Positions 17,377-24,190 of a stretch of DNA of 64,000 nt are shown piece by piece. The stretch is taken from NCBI RefSeq assembly GCF_002884445.1, contig NZ_KZ614144.1, forward strand, positions 5,004,094 through 5,068,093, in the 5' to 3' direction. The notes beneath the pieces are model-generated. The model had not been told where the DNA came from, did not search any database, and saw nothing but the letters and a program-made list of their open reading frames with translations. Position numbers and translations under genes: made by a program. Each line of letters begins with the position of its first letter. Positions within the stretch are counted from its first letter, which is position 1. Source of the DNA: Paenibacillus castaneae. Lineage in GTDB: Bacteria; Bacillota; Bacilli; Paenibacillales; Paenibacillaceae.

Positions 17377-19614
17377 TTGACTACTAAGTATTATACCTTT
17401 CCTATAGGCATTTGTAACAGCAAGGTTCCCGTTGCATCCAAAGCCGAGACGGAAACAAGCCGTCAGCTTGTTGGATCAAATGAGGAGGATGCCGCATTTT
17501 TCCGTGGATTGGAGCAATACGGCATTTCTCTTAACAGGCCCCAAATTGCTGCGGTCCGTCATCATACCGGCGCTGCACTTACGCTTGCTGGCGCAGGCTC
17601 GGGCAAGACATCCGTGCTCATATGCCGTACCGCCTATTTGCTGGCTATTCGACATGTTCTGCCTCAACATATATTGTTAATGACCTTCTCCAAAAAAGCA
17701 GCAGATGAAATGCGCAGCCGCATCCGTTCGCTGCCTGTTCTGAATGCAGGAACGGCAAACGGCGTAGAAGCGCGCACCTTTCATTCCTTTTGTCTTCAGC
17801 TGCTTCGCGGCAGCGGCTATCGCCAAACGATTCTAGGCGAAACTGGTCAGAAGCATGTCTTTTTAAAAAGACTAATGCGGGAGCTGATGCTGCAAAACGA
17901 GTATGAACCCGAAACCGTGCTAGCCAGACTCTCAGCCATAAAGCTCCAAATGCTCGATATCCACGATTTGCCGGAAAAGACGACGGAGGAAAGAGAGTTG
18001 AAGCTGCTCTTCACTCGTTACGAGCAGTGGAAGAAGGAAATGGACAAGCTCGATTACGATGACCTTCTGCTGGAGGCTTATCGATTGCTTCGGAATGACA
18101 AAGCGCTGCTCGCTACCCTGCAAAGACGTTTCCAGTACATTATGATCGATGAATTTCAAGATACGAATCAGGTGCAATATGTACTCGTACAAATGCTGGC
18201 AGATAAGCATCGCAATCTTATGGTCGTTGGTGATGATGATCAGACCATTTATTCCTTTAACGGCGCGACAAATGATTATATTCTGAACTTTGAGCATCAA
18301 TATCCCGGCGCAGCCACGATCATATTAGATGTTAATTACCGCTCGACCAGCACGATCGTAGGTCTCGGCAATTCCATCATTCAGTACAACAAGCTGCGCA
18401 AGGAAAAAACGCTTTTGGCGGTTAAGCCGCAGGGGCTTAACCCTTCCTATGCTCGGCTCAAATCTACCCAGGAAGAAGCAACGCTGATCACAGATACGAT
18501 AATCGCACAATCCGAGCAAGGTAAACGATCATTTGGCGATTTCGCCATTCTATTCCGAACGGCGAGCAGCAGCAGAGCTCTCGTCGAGCTGCTGCTGACC
18601 AAACAGCTTCCTTTCATTGATTATGGCGATGGTCAGCTCTTTTATGATCAATGGGCCATTAAGCCGCTGCTTGCACATTTGCAGCTAGTGCTTGATCGAC
18701 GGAATTTTGATGCAATTGAAATCCTGCTCCCATCACTTTATGTCAATCGGGAACAAGCTATGGCATTTATATGGAATCAGGACAAGCAGCGCGCAAAGAA
18801 ATATCCGCTAATCCATTTGCTTGATTACCCTCAGCTGAAGGATTTCCAAAGGGATAAGATTAAGGAACGAATCAAGCTTATTAAATCACTAGCAGAATGC
18901 AAGCCCGCTAATGCTATTGTTCAGCTTCGACAGGACTTTTATGATAAATACCTTGAAACAAGCAAGCGGCATGAGATGACTGAGCATAAAGAGGGCTTAA
19001 AGGAAATGCTCGATGAGTTCGAAGCCGCTGCAGGAGAATTTGATACTATAGAGGCATTTCTGTCCTATATTGATGATATAACCGACAAGCATGCTGTCGT
19101 GAAGCAGCAGCAGAAGCATGAGCATAATCGGAGCTCTATTTCGCTAATGTCGATTCACAAATCAAAGGGTCTTGAATTTCCTGTTGTATTCGTCATCGGA
19201 GCTTCCGAGGGAATTCTTCCGCACAGCTCCGCTCTTGCTGCGGATAAGCATAGCGACCGCAGCTCCATACAAACCGGCTCTGATGCATTAGCTGAGGCGC
19301 TTGAGGAGGAAAGACGGCTTGCTTATGTTGCTGTAACGAGGGCTCAAGAGGAGCTGTATATAAGCTCGCCGGCCATATATAGAGGAAAGCCCGCTGAATT
19401 GTCACGCTTTATTCGATCAGCCTTTTTGATCGAGCAACAAATGGATCCGAATACCGAAATGGCGCTCGCTTGGCTCTGTACGAGTGATTCCTGTCAGGTA
19501 TGGCAGCGAATTATTACGTATGAGGATGCTCAAACGGCTGAGCGTTCATGCCCATTGTGCAAATCACCAATGGAGCAAGGTACAAAAATATTGCCAAAAG
19601 TCAAAAGCAACTAG
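17377..19614 (+). CDS. SF1 (UvrD/PcrA-like) DNA helicase with C-terminal zinc ribbon
   Basis: An ATP-dependent 3'-5' DNA helicase of about 745 residues. Helicase motifs appear in order: NRPQIAAVRH (Q motif), AGAGSGKTS (Walker A), FHSFC (Ia/Ib), MIDEFQDTN (Walker B), GDDDQTIYSFNGA (III), DVNYRS (IV), SIHKSKGLEFPVVF (V) and AYVAVTRAQEELYI (VI). The C-terminus has CTSDSC and CPLC, a probable zinc ribbon absent from PcrA. The TTG at 17377 has AAGGTG at good spacing; an ATG at 17350 would add nine residues but has no ribosome binding site. It is a second UvrD-like enzyme rather than PcrA itself, judging by divergence. Confidence 0.88.
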   Translation: MTTKYYTFPIGICNSKVPVASKAETETSRQLVGSNEEDAAFFRGLEQYGISLNRPQIAAVRHHTGAALTLAGAGSGKTSVLICRTAYLLAIRHVLPQHILLMTFSKKAADEMRSRIRSLPVLNAGTANGVEARTFHSFCLQLLRGSGYRQTILGETGQKHVFLKRLMRELMLQNEYEPETVLARLSAIKLQMLDIHDLPEKTTEERELKLLFTRYEQWKKEMDKLDYDDLLLEAYRLLRNDKALLATLQRRFQYIMIDEFQDTNQVQYVLVQMLADKHRNLMVVGDDDQTIYSFNGATNDYILNFEHQYPGAATIILDVNYRSTSTIVGLGNSIIQYNKLRKEKTLLAVKPQGLNPSYARLKSTQEEATLITDTIIAQSEQGKRSFGDFAILFRTASSSRALVELLLTKQLPFIDYGDGQLFYDQWAIKPLLAHLQLVLDRRNFDAIEILLPSLYVNREQAMAFIWNQDKQRAKKYPLIHLLDYPQLKDFQRDKIKERIKLIKSLAECKPANAIVQLRQDFYDKYLETSKRHEMTEHKEGLKEMLDEFEAAAGEFDTIEAFLSYIDDITDKHAVVKQQQKHEHNRSSISLMSIHKSKGLEFPVVFVIGASEGILPHSSALAADKHSDRSSIQTGSDALAEALEEERRLAYVAVTRAQEELYISSPAIYRGKPAELSRFIRSAFLIEQQMDPNTEMALAWLCTSDSCQVWQRIITYEDAQTAERSCPLCKSPMEQGTKILPKVKSN

Positions 19615-19627
19615 GGGACAGCTCAGC

Positions 19628-20644
19628 ATGAACCACATCAACCATCAGCTTACAATCTTCCTTAAGCTTGCAGATGCAGTTATTGTAACGGATGAACAAC
19701 ATCATATCTTAGCCGTTAATCAAGCCTATGAGAAAATTACCGGGTTTTCATCAGATGAAATAGCAGGAAAAAAAGCTGGCATTTTGCGAACATCCTACAC
19801 GCCTTTGGAAACCTATGTGCAAATGAAAAAAGCATTGCGTGAAGGATTTCCATGGCTGGGCGTATTCATTAACCGCCGTAAAGACAGCAGTCTATGGCAT
19901 TCCTCCATTACGATAACACCCTTTACAATAGAAGGTGAACTGTATTATGTCGGCATATTTCGCGAGCTGGAGAAGCTGAAGAGCGGCTTCTACTTGCCGG
20001 AAGAACGAATAAGCTATATTCAAAGCTCTATGCTGAAAGTACTTGCTATATCTTGTGAAATTCGTGACCCCAGCATCGAAGAGCATCTGGTACGCGTTCG
20101 TGACTTAACCGAGAGATTGACTCATTATCACAACGAACGGATGCAATTAGGCTGGTCAGTAGAAAGAGTAAAACAAATAGCCCACTCCAGCATTCTTCAT
20201 GATATTGGGAAATCAGGAATTCCAGAAGGGATTCTGTATAAGCCCGGCCCGCTTACTTATTATGAAAGACAAATCGTTGAGATGCATACCCAAATTGGCG
20301 TTGATATCATCGATAAGATATATAGCGAATTTAATGATGAGTTAATTACGAGTGAACTGGAAACGAGCAAAAACATTATATTGTACCATCATGAGAAATG
20401 GAACGGCACTGGTTATCCGCATCAGCTTGCAGAGGAAGCCATTCCTATTGAGGCCAGAATCGTTAGTGTTGTCGATGTGTTCGATGCCTTAACCAGTGCA
20501 CGCCCCTACAAAGAGAAATGGACAACAGAGCGAGCTGCAGCCTATATAAGAGAACAAAGCGGACAGCACTTTGATCCTGAGCTCGTTGATTCCTTCATCG
20601 GCTTAATAAGCGATGATTCTCATTTATTAACGGACAAGCAATGA
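19628..20644 (+). CDS. PAS domain HD-GYP protein, probable c-di-GMP phosphodiesterase
   Basis: The 338-residue cytoplasmic sensor has an N-terminal PAS domain (TDEQHHILAVNQAYEKITGF to about residue 115) linked to an HD-GYP domain. ILHDIGKSGIP gives the HD pair, and HHEKWNGTGYP is the GYP motif, followed by RIVSVVDVFDALTSARPYK. Intact motifs suggest hydrolysis of cyclic di-GMP. The ATG at 19628 lies 14 bp after the helicase stop; a longer frame begins inside the helicase gene and lacks homology. A terminator follows. Confidence 0.9.
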   Translation: MNHINHQLTIFLKLADAVIVTDEQHHILAVNQAYEKITGFSSDEIAGKKAGILRTSYTPLETYVQMKKALREGFPWLGVFINRRKDSSLWHSSITITPFTIEGELYYVGIFRELEKLKSGFYLPEERISYIQSSMLKVLAISCEIRDPSIEEHLVRVRDLTERLTHYHNERMQLGWSVERVKQIAHSSILHDIGKSGIPEGILYKPGPLTYYERQIVEMHTQIGVDIIDKIYSEFNDELITSELETSKNIILYHHEKWNGTGYPHQLAEEAIPIEARIVSVVDVFDALTSARPYKEKWTTERAAAYIREQSGQHFDPELVDSFIGLISDDSHLLTDKQ

Positions 20645-20649
20645 AAACG

Positions 20650-20696
20650 AAATAGACCTTTGTTGATGGAGAGACTCCTGCAACAAAGGTCTATTT
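20650..20696 (+). terminator. terminator after the HD-GYP gene
   Basis: AAATAGACCTTTGTTG (20650-20665) pairs perfectly with CAACAAAGGTCTATTT (20681-20696) and is followed by ATTT. It also serves the convergent ferritin gene. Confidence 0.85.
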
Positions 20697-20725
20697 ATTT
20701 AGGCATTTCAGCTTGGTATGTGATC

Positions 20726-21229
20726 TTAAAGCGCTGGTGCTGTGAACGAACGCGTTGCGAACTCAGCATCAAGCATATAGAAAGCATTGCTGTCCTTATC
20801 AATCCGCTTAAGCTTATGGATAATGTTATCGAACAGTGCTTCTTCTTCAACCTGCTCGTCAATAAACCACTTCAAGAAATTAATTGTTGCATGCTCACGG
20901 TCATTCATCGCTAAATCGGACAAATGATAGAAGCGCTTCGTGTTTTGCTGCTCATGCGCGTAGCCATGCTGGAAAGCATCCAGGATGGATTCGTATTCGT
21001 TTTTTGGTTCTCCGAGTGCAGTAAGCGTAGCACGACGTCCACGATCGTTTAAAAATTTATACATTTTCATAGCATGGAATCGTTCTTCCTCTGCTTGCAC
21101 GATGAAGAAGTTTGCAAATCCATCAAGACTTTCACCGGAACAATATGCTGCCATGGCAAGATACACATGCGCAGAATAAAACTCGAAATTCATCTGTTCG
21201 TTTAAAGCTTCTGTTAAAACATCATTCAT
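20726..21229 (-). CDS. ftnA: non-heme ferritin
   Basis: Ferritin stores iron as a ferric mineral inside a 24-mer shell. The 167-residue protein begins MNDVLTEALNEQMNFEFYSA; the ferroxidase ligands are visible as E17-type Glu in the first helix, the QAEEERFHAMKMYKFLNDRG block and a later QVEEEALFD. The length is usual for bacterial FtnA. Upstream lies a sequence close to the PerR box, so peroxide and iron control is likely. It is preceded by the terminator of the DUF1450 gene. Confidence 0.95.
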   Translation of the reverse strand: MNDVLTEALNEQMNFEFYSAHVYLAMAAYCSGESLDGFANFFIVQAEEERFHAMKMYKFLNDRGRRATLTALGEPKNEYESILDAFQHGYAHEQQNTKRFYHLSDLAMNDREHATINFLKWFIDEQVEEEALFDNIIHKLKRIDKDSNAFYMLDAEFATRSFTAPAL

Positions 21230-21255
21230 GGCTAGTGCACCTCAGCTTTCCTAGT

Positions 21256-21270
21256 TTATAGTTATTCTAA
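21256..21270 (-). promoter_or_regulatory. candidate PerR box upstream of ferritin
   Basis: On the minus strand TTAGAATAACTATAA differs from the Bacillus PerR consensus TTATAATNATTATAA at two positions. It sits 26-41 bp before the ferritin start, where a repressor would block transcription. Confidence 0.55.
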
Positions 21271-21280
21271 CATAAAAATA

Positions 21281-21302
21281 AAGAACGGCATATGCCGTCC
21301 TT
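21281..21302 (-). terminator. terminator of the DUF1450 gene
   Basis: AAGGACGGCA and TGCCGTTCTT pair with a tiny AT loop and run into TATTTTTAT on the minus strand. Confidence 0.7.
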
Positions 21303-21343
21303 GTTAAATATAACAATTTATAAATCTTCGCTTATGCTTCTTC

Positions 21344-21565
21344 TCAGCCAATCATTTTTTTCAATCGCTCATACAGCTTCTCTGCCGACGGCGCGCTTAC
21401 CGCCTCAGACTTAATGACAACGAAGCATTCCAGTCTGCATGTCTTGCAGTTTCCTAGGCAATCGCTTTTCTTCTGTTTAATATCGGGATAGCGATCCTTC
21501 ATTGCCTTATAAATAGGCTTCAATCCATTTTTGAAATTATGCTTGCAATATTTAATCTTCTTCAT
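21344..21565 (-). CDS. DUF1450 family small Cys-rich protein, Fur-regulated
   Basis: A 73-residue protein, MKKIKYCKHNFKNGLKPIYK at its start, with one early Cys and then a DCLGNCKTCRLEC cluster. This spacing recalls thioredoxin-like 2Fe-2S ferredoxins and matches the DUF1450 group. The ATG at 21565 has GGGGTGA five bases upstream; a further-upstream ATG would lie on top of the Fur box. Its promoter overlaps a perfect Fur operator, so it should be made when iron is scarce. Function is unknown; a role in Fe-S handling under iron limitation is an inference. Confidence 0.82.
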   Translation of the reverse strand: MKKIKYCKHNFKNGLKPIYKAMKDRYPDIKQKKSDCLGNCKTCRLECFVVIKSEAVSAPSAEKLYERLKKMIG

Positions 21566-21608
21566 CCGACTCACCCCGCAGCGCAACGAAGTATTTGCTT
21601 TCATCTAG

Positions 21609-21637
21609 ATGATAATGATTATCAGAATCGTTGTCAA
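21609..21637 (-). promoter_or_regulatory. sigma-A promoter of the DUF1450 gene
   Basis: On the minus strand -35 TTGACA (21637-21632) and -10 TATCAT (21614-21609) are separated by 17 bases. The -35 box overlaps the stop codon of the upstream protease gene. Confidence 0.75.
21610..21624. promoter_or_regulatory. Fur box
   Basis: TGATAATGATTATCA is an exact match to the 7-1-7 Fur consensus TGATAATNATTATCA. It covers the -10 region of the DUF1450 promoter, which would give direct repression by Fe-Fur. Confidence 0.88.
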
Positions 21638-23058
21638 CTGCGATTTTTAAGCACATCAATTCCTTTAAACAGCTGGCTATCCTCTCTGCCAAGCTTCTCT
21701 CGAAGCCTTTCAAGCAGCTTGTATCCTGTCTTATCATTAAATATACCGGTTGCCTCCAGCTTCTCTGCCGACTGGAATTTACTTAAAGCTTCAACTGTTT
21801 GATTATCGAATACGCCTTCTTGCCCAGTTGGTCCATAGCCCAGCTCCTTGAGCATTTGCTGAAGCGTCTTCACATTCTCTCCATAACTGCCAAGCTTCAT
21901 TCCAGATCCAATCGCTAGCGGACTTAACTGCGTGTAAGCGGGCAGCTCCACGGCATAATCTGGTGATACACCCTCTTTGTTAATCCAAGTGCCTCCCGGG
22001 GTCTTCCACTGAGCTTCCGTTAAGCTTAATACGGAGCCGTCTTTATATTGATTAAACGCTTGTACGACACCTTTGCCATAAGTCTTCTCGCCAATAACGA
22101 CAGCGCCGGCTGATTCCTTCAATGCGGCAGTCAGCACTTCACTGGCGCTGGCAGACTGTCCGTTCACCAGAACAGCAATTGGAATCGTCCATTCCTTTTC
22201 TTGCTTGGATTTATATGTGATCGTTTGCCGTTCATTTTTATATACGACATTTAGAATGACTTTATTTTTCGGAATAAGGATATCTGCAATTTTAATGGTA
22301 GGCTGCAGCAGCCCCCCAGGATTGGAGCGCATATCAAGAAGCAAGCCCTTTAGCGGCTCCTTCGCTTGCAGCTCTGTAAGCGCAGCGGCGAATTCATCTG
22401 CTGTTTTCTCTGCAAAGCGGCTTATTGTCACATGCCCAATTCCACCCTCGAGCAGCTCGGACGAAACGGTATGGATCGGAATAGCTTCACGCTTTAATGC
22501 GAGTGTAATCAGCTCGGCTTGACCCGGCCGCTGGATTTGGAGCGACAGGGATGTTCCCTCTTCGCCTCTAATAATGCCCAGCAGCTCCTCAAACGTCTTT
22601 CCGGTCAGTTTCTTATTATCTACCGACATAATAATATCGCCAGGGAGAAGGCCGCCTCGTTCGGCAGGTGCTCCCTTCGTAAGAGCTGATATAACAAATT
22701 GCCCTTCTTCTTCCCTTATCTCAGCGCCAATACCGTATATTTGTCCTTCGTATGATTGCGTATACGCATTGCCCTTCTCCTCTACTAAATAACGAGAATA
22801 AGGATCCTCTAGCGACGCAACCATACCCGCTGCAGCGCCGTTTATTAATTTTTTGGGCTCTGCCCCGTTTAAATAATCATTCATAATTTTGTTATAAGAT
22901 ACAGTGAATTGCTGAAACGTCGGCTCCTTCAGCATCGGATAGCGAATTCCCATCCATACGATTCCCAATGTGAATGCAAGAGCAGCAATTACTACCGCAC
23001 CCAGCGCGCAGAGAGTCAGAAATCGTTGTTTAGCAGCCGTTGATGTAAAATAGTTCAT
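21634..23058 (-). CDS. carboxy-terminal processing protease (S41), CtpA/CtpB-like
   Basis: An exported, membrane-anchored serine protease of 474 residues. A hydrophobic N-terminal segment (residues 13-35) precedes a PDZ domain (GIGAEIREEEGQFVIS to about 190), the S41 core with the nucleophile in NGQSASASEVL and the general-base Lys in GEKTYGKGVVQ, and a C-terminal peptidoglycan-binding repeat (GSYGENVKTLQQMLKELGY). Such proteases process signalling or wall proteins, for example during sporulation in Bacillus. AGGAG and AAGGA sites precede the ATG. Four palindromic tandem repeats lie directly upstream. Confidence 0.92.
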   Translation of the reverse strand: MNYFTSTAAKQRFLTLCALGAVVIAALAFTLGIVWMGIRYPMLKEPTFQQFTVSYNKIMNDYLNGAEPKKLINGAAAGMVASLEDPYSRYLVEEKGNAYTQSYEGQIYGIGAEIREEEGQFVISALTKGAPAERGGLLPGDIIMSVDNKKLTGKTFEELLGIIRGEEGTSLSLQIQRPGQAELITLALKREAIPIHTVSSELLEGGIGHVTISRFAEKTADEFAAALTELQAKEPLKGLLLDMRSNPGGLLQPTIKIADILIPKNKVILNVVYKNERQTITYKSKQEKEWTIPIAVLVNGQSASASEVLTAALKESAGAVVIGEKTYGKGVVQAFNQYKDGSVLSLTEAQWKTPGGTWINKEGVSPDYAVELPAYTQLSPLAIGSGMKLGSYGENVKTLQQMLKELGYGPTGQEGVFDNQTVEALSKFQSAEKLEATGIFNDKTGYKLLERLREKLGREDSQLFKGIDVLKNRS

Positions 23059-23072
23059 TCCTTCATCTCCTC

Positions 23073-23236
23073 AAAAGTTTTACGAAGTAAAACTTACTTC
23101 GTAAGCATAATCCTTGTTTTACGAAGTAAAACTTAGCTTCGTAAGCATAATCCTTAAAAGTTTTACGAAGTAAAACTTACTTCGTAAGCATAATCCTTGT
23201 TCTGTGAAGCAGTACTTGCTTCATAAGCAAACGCTT
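23073..23236. repeat. four tandem palindromic repeats of about 40 bp upstream of the protease gene
   Basis: Copies lie at 23073-23115, 23116-23155, 23156-23198 and a degenerate one at 23199-23236. Each copy holds GTTTTAC-GAA-GTAAAAC followed by CTTAC-TTC-GTAAG (one base inserted in copy 2) and GCATAATCCTT. Copies 1 and 3 are identical. There are no spacers, so this is not CRISPR. Confidence 0.88.
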
Positions 23237-23317
23237 AGTCTTGTATGTGTCATACATTTTAGCTACAATCAACCTAAACATAAATTTATTGATCTGGAGA
23301 GGAGCTTTACCGTTAGT

Positions 23318-24124
23318 ATGTATAAACTAATCGCTATTGATGTTGATGACACCTTGTTAACGGATGACATAACCGTATCCGATGGCACCAAGCGTGCGCT
23401 GGAAGCTGCGATTGCTCAGGGCGTCATGGTTACGCTCGCTACAGGCCGCATGTTTGCCTCTGCCCAAAAAATTGCCAAACAAATTGAACTTAATGTTCCT
23501 ATTATTACTTATCAAGGAGCGCTCGTCAAAACACTGCTGGACGGACAGGTGTTGTATGAGCGAAATGTGCCCATAGATGCAGCCAAGGAGCTTCATGCTT
23601 ATGCTGAAGCGAACAGCCTTCACTTGCAGCTTTATGTCGATGATGAGCTCTATGGCACGGAAGACAATGACAAAATAAAAGCTTATTCCAAGCTCTCTAA
23701 TATACCTTACAAAATTGAACCTGATTTCAATAAACTGCTTGATAATCCTATGAACAAAATGCTCATTATCGACGATCCTGCTCGCCTCGATGTTGTTGCA
23801 GAGGAGCTTAAGCTGTTAATTGGTGATCGCGTTCATATTACCAAATCGAAAGCTCATTATTTGGAGTTTATGCATAAGGAAGGAACCAAGGGACATGCCC
23901 TGCGCTTTATGGCGGAGCATATCGGCTGCTCGATGGACCAAACAATCGCCATTGGCGATGCTTGGAATGACAACGAAATGATTATGGCGGCCGGTCTTGG
24001 CGTTGCGATGGGCAATGCCGTCCAATCGCTGAAGGACATTGCAGACTACGTTACTCTGTCAAATAATGAGGATGGCGTTAGACATGTTATCGAGAAGTTC
24101 GTGCTTCAAGTACCTTCTAAGTAA
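23318..24124 (+). CDS. Cof-type HAD-IIB hydrolase
   Basis: The 268-residue phosphatase of the haloacid dehalogenase superfamily has IAIDVDDTLL (read as LIAIDVDDTLL, the catalytic DxD), LATGRM (motif II), a C2-type cap domain in the middle and IAIGDAWNDNEMI with the following GVAMGNA (motifs III-IV). Related enzymes dephosphorylate sugar phosphates, FMN or pyridoxal phosphate; the substrate here is unknown. The first homologous residue is at the ATG at 23318, with GGAGAGGAG slightly far upstream (13 bases). The upstream extension runs into the repeat array and is not coding. Confidence 0.9.
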   Translation: MYKLIAIDVDDTLLTDDITVSDGTKRALEAAIAQGVMVTLATGRMFASAQKIAKQIELNVPIITYQGALVKTLLDGQVLYERNVPIDAAKELHAYAEANSLHLQLYVDDELYGTEDNDKIKAYSKLSNIPYKIEPDFNKLLDNPMNKMLIIDDPARLDVVAEELKLLIGDRVHITKSKAHYLEFMHKEGTKGHALRFMAEHIGCSMDQTIAIGDAWNDNEMIMAAGLGVAMGNAVQSLKDIADYVTLSNNEDGVRHVIEKFVLQVPSK

Positions 24125-24142
24125 CATTAAGGCATTCACAAA

Positions 24143-24178
24143 TAAACAGCCCCTTTGATTGAAGCGAAGGGGCTGTTT
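24143..24178. terminator. bidirectional terminator between convergent genes
   Basis: AAACAGCCCCTT (24143-24154) pairs with AAGGGGCTGTTT (24167-24178); the minus-strand copy ends in TTTATTTG. Confidence 0.75.
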
Positions 24179-24190
24179 GCGATCAATCTA

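Noticed and set aside
23073..23236. Possible CRISPR array
   Set aside because: Repeats are directly adjacent, without unique spacers, and no cas genes are present.
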